Assembly (NCBI GenBank): GCA_017513245.1
Contig: JAFXGK010000007.1
Location: forward strand, 62,001 to 126,000
Direction of reading: 5' to 3'
Length of the DNA: 64,000 nt
From: Clostridia bacterium
GTDB taxonomy: Bacteria; Bacillota; Clostridia; Oscillospirales; Acutalibacteraceae
A model generated the notes under the pieces. That model worked only from the letters and a program-made list of their open reading frames with translations, had not been told where the DNA came from and made no database searches. How positions within the stretch are numbered: the first letter of the stretch is position 1; each line of letters opens with the position of its first letter. This document shows positions 52,109 to 61,317 of the stretch, one piece after another. Made by a program: the position numbers and the translations under genes.

Positions 52109-53461
52109 TTAGCAAATGCCCTGTGCCATCATAGCATCGGCAACCTTTTCGAAGCCTGCGATGTTGGCGCCGGCAATAAGGTCACCCTCCATGCCGTACT
52201 TCTTAGCAGCGGCAGAGGAGGTCTTGAAGATGTCGGTCATAATCTGGTGGAGCTTTGCATCAACCTCTTCGGCAGTCCAGCTGTAGCGCATGGAGTTCTG
52301 GCTCATTTCGAGACCCGAAACAGCAACGCCGCCGGCGTTAACAGCCTTGGAGGGAGCGATTACAACGCCGTTTGCCTTTAAGTATGCAACAGCCTCCTCG
52401 GTTGTGGGCATGTTAGCAACCTCAACGTAGTACTTAACGCCGTTAGCAACAATGTTTTTAGCGTCGTCAAGCGAAACCTCATTCTGGGTTGCGCAAGGCA
52501 TAACAACGTCGGCCTTTTCGCCCCAGGGACGCTTGCCCTCGAAATAGGGAACGCCGAACTTATCGGCATAATCCTTAACCTTGTCGCGGCCGGAAGCGCG
52601 CATCTCGAGCATGAAGTTAATCTTCTCCTCGGTTGCTACGCCGTCCTTATCATATATATATCCGTCGGGACCCGAGATGGTAACAACCTTACCACCAAGC
52701 TCGGTAACCTTCTTAACGGTACCCCAAGCAACGTTGCCGAAGCCCGAAACAGCAAAGGTCTTGCCCTTGATATCCTCACCGAAGGACTTAAGAAGCTCAA
52801 CGGTGTAGTAAACTGCGCCAAAGCCGGTAGCCTCGGGACGGATAAGCGAACCGCCGTAGGAACGGCCCTTACCGGTTAAAACGCCAACATATTCGTTGCG
52901 AAGACGCTTATACTGACCAAAGAGGTAACCAATCTCGCGAGCGCCAACGCCGATGTCGCCTGCGGGAACGTCGGTATCTGCGCCGATGTGCTTGGAAAGC
53001 TCGGTCATAAAGCTCTGGCAGAAACGCATAATTTCTCCGTCGCTGCGGCCGCGGGGATCGAAGTCCGAGCCGCCCTTACCGCCGCCCATGGGCAGGCCGG
53101 TGAGGCTGTTCTTGAAGGTCTGTTCAAAACCTAAGAACTTCATAATAGATGCGTTTACAGAGGGATGGAAGCGAAGACCGCCCTTGTAGGGTCCGATTGC
53201 CGAGTTGAACTGAACACGGAAACCACGGTTAACCTGAACGGTGCCGTTGTCATCAACCCACGGAACACGGAAGGTGATCATACGCTCGGGCTCAACTATT
53301 CTTTCAATAACGCCGGCCTTTTCATAGGCGGGGTTCTGATCGATAACGGGCTCTAACGATTCCAAAACCTCGAGAACTGCCTGCAAAAACTCAGGTTCGC
53401 CTGCGTTTCTGTGGGCAACGGTTTCGTATACCTTTTTTAAATATTCGTTGTGAAGTTTCAT
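52109..53461 (-). CDS. gdhA: Glutamate dehydrogenase, hexameric family I
   Basis: A 450-residue enzyme interconverting glutamate and 2-oxoglutarate plus ammonia. The substrate lysines lie in GPYKGGLRFHP (Lys93) and LPMGGGKGGSDFDP (Lys129), and the Rossmann part has VSGFGNVAWGTVKKV. This matches the 450-residue, usually NADP-linked assimilatory form; cofactor choice is inferred. ATG at 53461 has AAGGAGGT upstream; an 18-codon longer frame runs through the promoter. Confidence 0.97.
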   Translation of the reverse strand: MKLHNEYLKKVYETVAHRNAGEPEFLQAVLEVLESLEPVIDQNPAYEKAGVIERIVEPERMITFRVPWVDDNGTVQVNRGFRVQFNSAIGPYKGGLRFHPSVNASIMKFLGFEQTFKNSLTGLPMGGGKGGSDFDPRGRSDGEIMRFCQSFMTELSKHIGADTDVPAGDIGVGAREIGYLFGQYKRLRNEYVGVLTGKGRSYGGSLIRPEATGFGAVYYTVELLKSFGEDIKGKTFAVSGFGNVAWGTVKKVTELGGKVVTISGPDGYIYDKDGVATEEKINFMLEMRASGRDKVKDYADKFGVPYFEGKRPWGEKADVVMPCATQNEVSLDDAKNIVANGVKYYVEVANMPTTEEAVAYLKANGVVIAPSKAVNAGGVAVSGLEMSQNSMRYSWTAEEVDAKLHQIMTDIFKTSSAAAKKYGMEGDLIAGANIAGFEKVADAMMAQGIC

Positions 53462-53489
53462 AATATGTAACCTCCTTAAAAAATTACAG

Positions 53490-53522
53490 TGAAAGTTTAT
53501 CACTTTCAAGCGCAAAAGTCAA
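53490..53522 (-). promoter_or_regulatory. gdhA promoter with overlapping palindrome
   Basis: Minus-strand TTGACT (53522-53517), 17-base spacer, TAAACT (53499-53494). The palindrome TGAAAGT-TTATC-ACTTTCA (53490-53508) overlaps the -10 box and could be an operator. Confidence 0.75.
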
Positions 53523-53561
53523 CGAAAAAATGCGAGAATTTACATATTTTTTGAGCTTTTA

Positions 53562-53590
53562 TTGAATTGCGGAAAAATATATGATAATAT
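53562..53590 (+). promoter_or_regulatory. Promoter of the mnmE operon
   Basis: TTGAAT (53562-53567), 17-base spacer, TAATAT (53585-53590), 23 bases before the mnmE start. Confidence 0.6.
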
Positions 53591-53612
53591 ATTTTATTGA
53601 GGTGATAACGAA

Positions 53613-54965
53613 ATGAGTACCACAATTGCGGCAATATCAACCCCTCAGGGCGAGGGCGGAATAGGCACCGTTCGCCTGTCGGGGGAGAATGCGGCACAGA
53701 TTGCCGACCGGGTATTTACCTCGGTTTCGGGCAAGAAAATAGCCGACGCAAAGGGCTATACCGCGTTGCTCGGCAAGGTAGGAAACGGGGACGGCGACAT
53801 TGACGAAGCTGTAGCCCTCATTTTTGTTGCACCCAAAAGCTATACGGGTGAAAACGTGGTAGAACTGTCGGTTCACGGCGGCGCCACCGTTACACGTCTT
53901 TTATTGCGCGCAGTGCTTGATGCAGGCGCTGTTCCCGCAGGGGCCGGCGAATTTACAAGACGCGCCTACGAAAACGGGAAACTCGACCTCGCCGCGGCCG
54001 AAAGCGTTATGTCCATCATTTCGGCGCAGGGTGGGCAGGATCTTCGTCTGGCTCTGGCGGCCAAAACCGGTCGCATTTCGTCCGAAATAGCAAAAATCAG
54101 AGAAAAACTTTTGGCAGTGGATGCAGGTATGTCGGTCTTTGCCGACTATCCCGATGAGGACCTGCCCGAATTCGACCCCGAGACCATCCGCGAAAGTCTA
54201 TCGCTCGTGGTCGATTCGCTCGATACGCTGCTTAAAAATTACGATAAAGGAAAAATCCTTCGCGAGGGCCTTTCGGTTGCCATAATCGGCGCTCCTAACG
54301 TTGGAAAATCTACCCTTATGAACCTTCTTTCGGGCGATAATCGCTCGATTGTAACCCCCATAGCGGGAACCACGCGAGATATAATTGAGGAGTCGGTCCG
54401 CGTCGGGGACCTTACCCTTCGTCTGGCCGATACCGCAGGCGTCCGCGAAACGGGTGACGCGGTTGAGGAAATCGGCGTAACGCTGGCGTGTGAGCGTGCA
54501 AAAAGCGCCGAGCTAATACTCGCCGTGTTCGATTCTTCCCGCGAAATGAGCGAGGACGACCGTAAAATACTTGCCCTTATCGGTGAAGGCCCTGCCATTG
54601 CCGTAATAAACAAGACCGATCTGCCGCAAAAACTTGACGACAGAGAAATAGCCCTCGAGAAGGTATATATTTCGGCCAAAAAGGGGGACGACAGTGCCCT
54701 TGCGGCCAAGATAGCCGAGGTTGTGGGCACCGCCGAACTGGGTGCGGACCGCGCCGTACTGCAAAGCGAGCGTCAGCGAGCCTGCGCATACCGTGCAAGA
54801 CAGAGCGTTTTGGAAGCGCTCGATACGTTGGACAGCGGCTATACTCTCGATGCCGTCGGTATCTGTGCGGATGAGGCGCTCTCGGCGCTCTTGGAACTTA
54901 CCGGCGAACGCGTAACCGATGCGGTAGCAGATGAAGTGTTCAGCCGTTTTTGTGTAGGAAAGTAG
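53613..54965 (+). CDS. mnmE: tRNA uridine-5-carboxymethylaminomethyl modification GTPase MnmE
   Basis: A 450-residue GTPase that, with MnmG, modifies the wobble uridine of several tRNAs. The N-terminal folate-binding domain starts TIAAISTPQGEGGIGTVRLS. The inserted G domain has GAPNVGKSTLMNLLS, GTTRDIIEESV, DTAGVRE and NKTD. The C-terminus ends in the catalytic cysteine motif FCVGK. mnmG follows after 7 bases. Confidence 0.98.
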   Translation: MSTTIAAISTPQGEGGIGTVRLSGENAAQIADRVFTSVSGKKIADAKGYTALLGKVGNGDGDIDEAVALIFVAPKSYTGENVVELSVHGGATVTRLLLRAVLDAGAVPAGAGEFTRRAYENGKLDLAAAESVMSIISAQGGQDLRLALAAKTGRISSEIAKIREKLLAVDAGMSVFADYPDEDLPEFDPETIRESLSLVVDSLDTLLKNYDKGKILREGLSVAIIGAPNVGKSTLMNLLSGDNRSIVTPIAGTTRDIIEESVRVGDLTLRLADTAGVRETGDAVEEIGVTLACERAKSAELILAVFDSSREMSEDDRKILALIGEGPAIAVINKTDLPQKLDDREIALEKVYISAKKGDDSALAAKIAEVVGTAELGADRAVLQSERQRACAYRARQSVLEALDTLDSGYTLDAVGICADEALSALLELTGERVTDAVADEVFSRFCVGK

Positions 54966-54972
54966 GAAGAAG

Positions 54973-56856
54973 ATGCAGAAGTATCAAGCAGGAAAATACG
55001 ACGTTGCCGTAATCGGCGCAGGCCACGCGGGTATTGAAGCCGCTCTTGCCGCCGCCCGATTGGGGGTAAACACCGTAATTTTCACAATAAATCTGGACTG
55101 GGTCGGAAATATGCCCTGCAACCCCTCAATAGGCGGTACCGCCAAGGGTCATCTCGTGCGCGAGATTGATGCGCTCGGCGGAGAGATGGGCAAGGCGGCC
55201 GACAAAAATATGCTGCAGAGCCGAATGCTCAATTTGGGCAAGGGTCCTGCGGTACATTCTCTGCGCGCGCAGATAGACCGCCGTGACTACAGCGCCTATA
55301 TGAAGCACGTTATAGAAAAGCAGGAAAATCTTGATATAAAGCAGGCCGAAGTAATCGACCTTTACCGTGAGGAGGACGGCTGGCACCTCGTAACCAAACT
55401 GGGAGCAGAGTACGTAAGCCGCACCGTAATTTTGGCAACCGGAACCTTTCTTGGCGGCCGCATATACGTAGGCGAGGTAAACTACGAGGGCGGACCCGAC
55501 GGTACCTTTGCCGCAACCGAGTTGTCTGCGGCTCTTTATAAGCTCTCGTTGCCGCTTCGCCGTTTCAAAACGGGCACCCCTGCCCGCGCGCTTCGCAGCA
55601 GCATAGATTTTTCAAAAATGGAGGTGCAAGAGGGCGACCCGAAAATCGTACCCTTCAGCTATTCGACCACCGAAAACGGCGAAAACCGCGTGGTTTGCCA
55701 CATAGCCTATACGGGCGATGAAACCAAAAAAATCATTCTCGACAATCTGCATCGCTCTCCGCTTTTTTCGGGCGAAATTAAGGGCGCAGGCCCCCGTTAT
55801 TGCCCCAGCATTGAGGATAAAATCGTTCGCTTTGCCGATAAAGAGCGCCATCAGATATTCGTTGAGCCTTGCGGCCTCAATACAGAGGAAATGTACCTTC
55901 AGGGTATGTCCTCCAGCCTGCCCGAAGAGGTGCAGTTGGCCATATATAAATCGGTTAAGGGCATGGAAAAAATAAAGATAATGCGCAACGCCTATGCAAT
56001 CGAATACGACTGCGTTAACCCCACCGCGCTCTACCACACCCTTGAGGTTAAGGAGCAAGAAGGTCTTTACGGCGCAGGCCAGTTTAACGGTTCCTCGGGC
56101 TATGAGGAGGCCGCCGCGCAAGGCCTTATCGCAGGCATAAACGCCGCCCACAAGGTGCTCGGCCGCCAACCGCTCACGCTCGACCGTTCGGGCTCCTATA
56201 TCGGAACGCTTATCGACGACCTTGTAACCAAAGGCTGCTCCGACCCCTACCGTATGATGACCTCGCGTTCGGAATACAGGCTGCTGCTTCGTCAGGACAA
56301 TGCCGACGAGCGCCTTATGCCTACCGGCCGCGAAATAGGCCTTGTAAAAGACGAGGCGTGGGAGGCGTTTATCCTTCGCTCTGAGCAGAAAGAAAACGAA
56401 ATCAAGCGCCTTTTGGCAACCACTGTTTCGCCGAGCGAGGAACTTAACGCGTTTTTAGAATCAGTCGGCACCTCGCCCATCGTTACGGGAGTAAGACTTA
56501 GTGAGCTTATTCGCCGTCCGCAGGTGAGCTATGAGGCGCTTGCGCCGTTTGATACCGAGCGACCCGACCTGCCCGACGGCGTTTGTTCTTCGGTTGAAAC
56601 CGAGATAAAATACGAGGGCTATATAGCAAAGCAGAAGGCCAAAGTGCGTGAGATGAAGCGCCTCGAAAACCGCATAATTCCGCCCGATATCGACTACGAT
56701 TCGATAACGGGACTTCGCCTTGAGGCTAAGGAAAAATTAAAGAAAATTCGCCCGGAGAGCCTCGGACAAGCCTCGAGAATTTCGGGCGTAAGCCCTGCCG
56801 ATATTTCGGTGCTCATTATCTACACGGGGGAGAGGGATAAAAATGACCGAGTTTAA
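54973..56856 (+). CDS. mnmG: tRNA uridine-5-carboxymethylaminomethyl modification enzyme MnmG (GidA)
   Basis: An FAD protein of 627 residues and the MnmE partner. It opens with YDVAVIGAGHAGIEAALAAA, then NPSIGGTAKGHLVREIDALG, and later FKTGTPARA and TSRSEYRLLLRQDNAD, all hallmark blocks. NAD- and tRNA-binding regions follow the usual order and the length is standard. Its 3' end overlaps rsmG by 14 bases. Confidence 0.98.
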   Translation: MQKYQAGKYDVAVIGAGHAGIEAALAAARLGVNTVIFTINLDWVGNMPCNPSIGGTAKGHLVREIDALGGEMGKAADKNMLQSRMLNLGKGPAVHSLRAQIDRRDYSAYMKHVIEKQENLDIKQAEVIDLYREEDGWHLVTKLGAEYVSRTVILATGTFLGGRIYVGEVNYEGGPDGTFAATELSAALYKLSLPLRRFKTGTPARALRSSIDFSKMEVQEGDPKIVPFSYSTTENGENRVVCHIAYTGDETKKIILDNLHRSPLFSGEIKGAGPRYCPSIEDKIVRFADKERHQIFVEPCGLNTEEMYLQGMSSSLPEEVQLAIYKSVKGMEKIKIMRNAYAIEYDCVNPTALYHTLEVKEQEGLYGAGQFNGSSGYEEAAAQGLIAGINAAHKVLGRQPLTLDRSGSYIGTLIDDLVTKGCSDPYRMMTSRSEYRLLLRQDNADERLMPTGREIGLVKDEAWEAFILRSEQKENEIKRLLATTVSPSEELNAFLESVGTSPIVTGVRLSELIRRPQVSYEALAPFDTERPDLPDGVCSSVETEIKYEGYIAKQKAKVREMKRLENRIIPPDIDYDSITGLRLEAKEKLKKIRPESLGQASRISGVSPADISVLIIYTGERDKNDRV

Positions 56857-57556
56857 TATGCAAAAGCTGCGCGAGCTCTGCGCCGATTTTATCGAGCTTG
56901 ATGATACCGCCCTCACAAGGCTTTCGAAATACGGAAACCTGCTCCTTGAGTGGAATGAAAAAATCAACCTCACCGCCATAACCGACCCCGACGAGGTTCT
57001 TATAAAGCATTTTTACGATTGCCTTTTGTTCCTTAAAAAGGTAGACGTTCCGCAGGGCGCCAAGGTTATCGACGTCGGCACGGGCGCAGGCTTTCCCGGT
57101 ATGGTGCTGGCCATTGCCCGACCCGATATAAAGCTTTGTCTGCTCGACAGTTTAAACAAAAGGGTAAACTTCCTCTGCGAGGTGCTCAGAGAACTCGGTC
57201 TTTCGGCCGAGGCGGTGCATCTGCGTGCCGAGGAGGGGGCAAGAAAAGCCGAATACCGTGAGCAGTACGATATTGCCTGCGCGCGAGCCGTAGCGGCGCT
57301 GCCGACCCTTGCCGAATACTGTCTGCCCTATGTAAAAGAGGGAGGTTCCTTCATAGCGATGAAGGGTCCTGCCGCGGCAGAGGAGCTTAAGGCGGCCTAC
57401 ACCGCGCTCAAAACACTGGGAGGCGATAAGGGCACGCTGGCGGAAGAAAAACTGCCCGACGGAAGCGAAAGATGCTTTGTTTTTGTGAAAAAGATTTCGC
57501 AAACCCCGACAAAATATCCGCGTCAATCTGCAAAAATAGCAAAACAGCCGCTTTAA
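56843..57556 (+). CDS. rsmG: 16S rRNA (guanine-527 N7) methyltransferase RsmG (GidB)
   Basis: A 237-residue SAM-dependent methyltransferase acting on G527 of 16S rRNA; its loss gives low-level streptomycin resistance in several bacteria. It has LLEWNEKINLTAITDPDEV and the SAM motif VIDVGTGAGFPGMVLAIARP. It overlaps mnmG by 14 bases. The last codons run into the transcription terminator, so the stop codon lies in the hairpin loop. Confidence 0.97.
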   Translation: MTEFNMQKLRELCADFIELDDTALTRLSKYGNLLLEWNEKINLTAITDPDEVLIKHFYDCLLFLKKVDVPQGAKVIDVGTGAGFPGMVLAIARPDIKLCLLDSLNKRVNFLCEVLRELGLSAEAVHLRAEEGARKAEYREQYDIACARAVAALPTLAEYCLPYVKEGGSFIAMKGPAAAEELKAAYTALKTLGGDKGTLAEEKLPDGSERCFVFVKKISQTPTKYPRQSAKIAKQPL

Positions 57557-57571
57557 ACGGCTGTTTTTTTA
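57540..57571 (+). terminator. Terminator of mnmE-mnmG-rsmG
   Basis: AACAGCCG pairs with CGGCTGTT around CTTTAAA, then seven T residues. It contains the rsmG stop codon in its loop. Confidence 0.88.
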
Positions 57572-57656
57572 TTATAAGAGGTCGAAAACCGCGATGGAAA
57601 ACTCTGGCAAATGGGACAGGCCCGAGCTATAATGAGGGCAGAAAGGCGGTGACGGT

Positions 57657-58472
57657 ATGATAGCATTAAGAAAGAAGAAAGAAAAAGATGCCTACCTTGC
57701 CGAAATACCGCTTTCGGAAATCGAAAAAAGCCCCGACCAAACCCGAAAAAGCTTTGATGAATACGAGCTCTCGCTTTTGGCGGCAAGCATAAAAGAAAAC
57801 GGCCTTTTACAGCCCATCACGGTAAGAAAAACCGACCGCGGCTATATGCTTATAGCGGGCGAACGTCGAGTGAGAGCCGCCCTCTCGGCAGGACTTAAAA
57901 CACTGCCTGCGATTATAATGGACAGCACCGACCGAGCCGCCGCGATTTTCACCCTGCTCGAAAATCTTCAGCGCAGCGATCTTACGATATTCGAGGAGGC
58001 CGAGGGAATAAAGCGCCTTATAACGGTTTACGGCGTATCACAGTGCGACGCCGCCGCACGGCTGGGAATGGCTCAGTCAACCCTTTCTAACAAGCTTAGA
58101 ATACTTCGTTTATCGCCCGAGCAGCGGACGCGGATAGAGGCAGCGGCCCTCACCGAGCGACACGCAAGAGCGCTACTGCGACTGCCCGACTCGCAACGCG
58201 ATGAGGTGCTTGACCGCATAATAGCCGAGGAACTGCGCGCGGCGCAGACCGAGCAGTTGGTAGAAGAACTGCTAAAGCCCCAAAAGCCTCAAAAGGCGGG
58301 CTGCAAATCGTCAATCGGTGACGTTAGACTTTTTGCCAACAGCCTTTCAAAAATAGTTGATACCATGATACGGGCAGGCTACTCGGCCAAAACCCGCAAA
58401 AACGAAACCGACAGCTATATAGAATACACCGTGCGAATCGACAAACAGAGCGCGCAGCTGCGGTTGTTTTAA
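57657..58472 (+). CDS. noc: ParB/Noc-like nucleoid protein (second ParB paralogue)
   Basis: A 271-residue ParB-fold protein. The CTP-binding motifs are GERRVRAALSAG and ENLQRSDLTIFEEAEGI, and the helix-turn-helix is VSQCDAAARLGMAQSTLSNK. Position after rsmG is where noc sits in Bacillus. Unlike the ParB at 24542 it lacks the N-terminal GRGLDSLF peptide that engages ParA, so a ParA role is unlikely. It also lacks an obvious membrane-binding amphipathic N-terminus as in Bacillus Noc. Assignment as Noc proper is therefore tentative. A separate promoter-like TATAAT (57628-57633) precedes it. Confidence 0.8.
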   Translation: MIALRKKKEKDAYLAEIPLSEIEKSPDQTRKSFDEYELSLLAASIKENGLLQPITVRKTDRGYMLIAGERRVRAALSAGLKTLPAIIMDSTDRAAAIFTLLENLQRSDLTIFEEAEGIKRLITVYGVSQCDAAARLGMAQSTLSNKLRILRLSPEQRTRIEAAALTERHARALLRLPDSQRDEVLDRIIAEELRAAQTEQLVEELLKPQKPQKAGCKSSIGDVRLFANSLSKIVDTMIRAGYSAKTRKNETDSYIEYTVRIDKQSAQLRLF

Positions 58473-58522
58473 TCTTTGTCCACCCATATTCATCCCCATA
58501 CAGCCTTTCCCCTAAAGGCAGC

Positions 58523-58567
58523 AAACGCCGTGCAGGTATATCCTGTACGGCGTTTGTGGTTTTTTTG
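58523..58567. terminator. Terminator between convergent genes
   Basis: AAACGCCGTGCAGG pairs with TCCTGTACGGCGTTT (one G-U), with a T tract on the right. It probably serves the Noc-like gene and its convergent neighbour. Confidence 0.8.
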
Positions 58568-58570
58568 TGT

Positions 58571-59458
58571 TTATTTTTTGCGTCGCCGTCTGTCACCGCC
58601 CGAAACAAACTGACCGCTCATTTCGTGGTATGTGGTATTGCTTTCGAGCTTGGGGGTGTTGCGTTTGCGACGAATAATATTCTTTTTCGAGTAAAGCGAG
58701 AAAACGTAGCACAACGAGAAGACCGAGGTAGTTATGGGAAGAACAAAGGTGTTGGGGTCGCTGTGAACGTAGTCGCCCTTTCCTATGAGTATTGCTGCAA
58801 TCTGCGGAACAAAGCAACAGTTTGCGATTATATAAACCGCGATTGCGGCAGGGAACAGACGATAAGCGCTGCGGCCGGGACGAATGCCGTTTTCGAGCTT
58901 TAAGAAAAGCAGAGCAAAGACAAGCGCAAGGCAAAGGAAAGCAATGTAGAAAACGTTATCCGCAATGGCCGAAACGGCGCTATATGCCGTAAAGGTCGTA
59001 ACCAGCTTGAAGGCGAAGAAGAGAAGAACGGGTATATAAATCATCTTCGGCGCTTTTGCTAGTGCGGGAACCGCACCGCGAAGAATATAAGCCAAGAGCG
59101 AAACCGCGGCAAGTACGGCCAGGATGCGGGTTAAAAAAATCAGCACGCCTGCGCTCGAAACGTAGTCTACGAAAAAGGCCTCAAAAAGGCAACCGACAGC
59201 CAAAAAGCCTGCACCAACCTTGGGGGCAATGGCGTTATCGGGAGGACCGGCAGGATTGCGGCGGGTAAAGAAAGAAATAACCGCGGAGCAAAATACCGCC
59301 AATACGATAAATACCGAAAGCGCAATGGCGCCGGTCTTACCGTCGGGGGTGAAAAAGCCGGTGTTCTTTTCGGTCAAATATAAAAGCTGTGCAGCGCGGG
59401 CGTATACCGCGGCAAGAGAAGAAAGCGCTAAGAAAAATACAATTCTGGCAAACTTCAA
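58571..59458 (-). CDS. Unknown multi-pass membrane protein, 295 residues
   Basis: I do not recognise this family. It has about eight hydrophobic segments (around 5-25, 43-65, 80-95, 102-125, 135-160, 163-185, 200-222 and 232-255) and a basic cytoplasmic tail ending GGDRRRRKK. No catalytic motif is evident. It appears monocistronic, lying between the convergent Noc-like gene and the divergent SpoIID-like gene. Confidence 0.72.
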   Translation of the reverse strand: MKFARIVFFLALSSLAAVYARAAQLLYLTEKNTGFFTPDGKTGAIALSVFIVLAVFCSAVISFFTRRNPAGPPDNAIAPKVGAGFLAVGCLFEAFFVDYVSSAGVLIFLTRILAVLAAVSLLAYILRGAVPALAKAPKMIYIPVLLFFAFKLVTTFTAYSAVSAIADNVFYIAFLCLALVFALLFLKLENGIRPGRSAYRLFPAAIAVYIIANCCFVPQIAAILIGKGDYVHSDPNTFVLPITTSVFSLCYVFSLYSKKNIIRRKRNTPKLESNTTYHEMSGQFVSGGDRRRRKK

Positions 59459-59577
59459 AAAAACACATCCGTTCTGTTCGTGAATTAAAATCAGACTAAA
59501 TGCATAATATTGGACAAGGGTATTATTAATTATATTTTATACTTATTTCGTTAAAATGTCAATAAAGGAGTAATAAG

Positions 59578-60495
59578 ATGCGAAATCTCTATTCGTCGCT
59601 TTTGGGAATTGTGTTTTTTTCTCTTTTGCTTTTTCCGCTTTTGGCAGGTGTCGGCGAGGGAAAAACACCTATGTCGCCAATAGCAATAGAGCCCTTTTCT
59701 GAGGACGACGTTTTTATGCTGAAAATCGGTGAAGAACTTGAAAAAGTATCGGCCGAGGACTATATTTGCGGTGTTGTAGCGGCCGAAATGCCGGCGCTCT
59801 ACGAGGCGGAAGCGCTTAAAGCTCAGGCGGTGGCCGCCTATACCTATGCCGTTCGCGTCAGGCAGGGCGGCGAGGCAATATCGCCCGATTATTCGGTACA
59901 TCAGGCCTATATAGATAAGTCGGCGCGGCAGGAAAAATGGGGTGAGAACGCCGATTTATACGAAACGAAAATTCGCGATGCCATTGCCGCCGTGCGAGGG
60001 CTTATAATCACCTACGACGGTGAACCGATAACCGCGGCCTACCACGCGATTTCGGCAGGGCAGACCGAATCGGCCGAAAACGTTTGGGGCCGAAAACTGC
60101 CGTATCTTTGCAGTGTTAAAAGCGAGGATGATAAAACCCACGAAAATTATAAAAGCGTGGCGGCCTATTCAAGCGACGAGCTTTGTAAAAAGTTAAAGAT
60201 AGAAAAGCCCAAAGACCCCACCGTAAAAACTGCCGTTTCCGCAAGTGAATCCGGCTACGTGCTAAAGTTTTCGGTGTTTGATAAGGAGTTTACGGGCAGT
60301 GCCGTACGCGAGGCGCTTTCGCTTCGGTCGACCAACTTTACGGTTGAATACAAGGATGACGTTTTTACCTTTACGGTGCTCGGCTACGGTCACGGCGTAG
60401 GCATGAGTCAATACGGCGCAAACTGCATGGCCAAAAAGGGCAGCACCTTCCGCGAGATTTTGCTGCATTACTACCCCGGCTGTGAGATAAAATAA
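59578..60495 (+). CDS. SpoIID/LytB-domain protein
   Basis: A 305-residue protein with an N-terminal membrane anchor or signal (about 5-25) and a SpoIID domain: YICGVVAAEMPALYEAEALK, AQAVAAYTYAVRVRQGG, HAISAGQTESAENVWG and the closing YGHGVGMSQYGANCMAKKG. SpoIID is a lytic transglycosylase that degrades denuded peptidoglycan during spore engulfment. It may be SpoIID itself or a LytB-type paralogue; its usual partner genes are not adjacent. A terminator follows. Confidence 0.88.
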   Translation: MRNLYSSLLGIVFFSLLLFPLLAGVGEGKTPMSPIAIEPFSEDDVFMLKIGEELEKVSAEDYICGVVAAEMPALYEAEALKAQAVAAYTYAVRVRQGGEAISPDYSVHQAYIDKSARQEKWGENADLYETKIRDAIAAVRGLIITYDGEPITAAYHAISAGQTESAENVWGRKLPYLCSVKSEDDKTHENYKSVAAYSSDELCKKLKIEKPKDPTVKTAVSASESGYVLKFSVFDKEFTGSAVREALSLRSTNFTVEYKDDVFTFTVLGYGHGVGMSQYGANCMAKKGSTFREILLHYYPGCEIK

Positions 60496-60496
60496 A

Positions 60497-60524
60497 AAGA
60501 GCCCCGAGAGGCTCTTTTTATTTT
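60497..60524. terminator. Bidirectional terminator
   Basis: AAAAGAGCC pairs with GGCTCTTTTT around a short loop between the convergent SpoIID-like and ung genes. Confidence 0.8.
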
Positions 60525-61189
60525 TCTATTCTCCAGTCGATCGGCTGCTGGCCGGAAGACGCAAGCAACTCGTTACAGCGTGAAAAATGGCGGCAACCGA
60601 AGAAGCCGCGATAGGCCGAAAGCGGGCTTGGGTGTGGGCAGGTCAGCTTTTTGTGGATGGGGTTTGTAATTATTTCACACTTTTTTCTCGCAGGCGCACC
60701 CCACAGCAAAAAGACGATGGGGGTTTCCTTTTTGTTGAGCTCGGAAATCACCCTGTCGGTGAAGGTTTCCCACCCCTTATCCTTGTGGCTTGCGGCGGCG
60801 CCGCGGCGAACCGTGAGGGTGTTGTTAAGCAGAAGCACTCCCTGCTTTGCCCAGGCGGTAAGCTCACCCGTTTTGGCAGGCGGAATTCCGAGGTCACTAT
60901 AAAGCTCTGCGTAAATGTTTTTAAGGCTCGGCGGCAGGGGTGTCGGCTCGCGCACCGAAAAGCAAAGCCCGTGCGCCTGACCCGGTTCGTGGTAGGGGTC
61001 TTGCCCGATTATGCAAACGCGGCAATCCTTGAAAGAAGTGTATCGCAGAGCATTAAAAATATCGTTCATGTGAGGGTATATTTCGCGTGTGGAATATTCC
61101 TTCTTGAGAAATTCGCGCAGTTCGAGATAATAAGGCTTTTGCCATTCGTCGGCAAGAATATTATCCCAATCATTTCCGAGATTTACCAC
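60518..61189 (-). CDS. ung: Uracil-DNA glycosylase, family 1
   Basis: A base-excision repair enzyme of 223 residues removing uracil from DNA. Motif GQDPYHEPGQAHGLCFSV holds the catalytic Asp, LLNNTLTVRRG is the uracil-recognition segment, and HPSPLSAYRG is the leucine/histidine loop. The start is GTG at 61189 with AAAGGAGGGG upstream. Its 3' end runs into the shared terminator. Confidence 0.97.
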   Translation of the reverse strand: MVNLGNDWDNILADEWQKPYYLELREFLKKEYSTREIYPHMNDIFNALRYTSFKDCRVCIIGQDPYHEPGQAHGLCFSVREPTPLPPSLKNIYAELYSDLGIPPAKTGELTAWAKQGVLLLNNTLTVRRGAAASHKDKGWETFTDRVISELNKKETPIVFLLWGAPARKKCEIITNPIHKKLTCPHPSPLSAYRGFFGCRHFSRCNELLASSGQQPIDWRIEK

Positions 61190-61317
61190 TAAAACCCCTC
61201 CTTTTGTATAGTTTAAGTTTACCACGGTGCAAAAAATTTGTCAATTTAACCTATTACGCAAAGCCCGAAAATATGGTAAAATAATAGTAGAAAATTGCCG
61301 CGAGGAGATGAGGCTTT

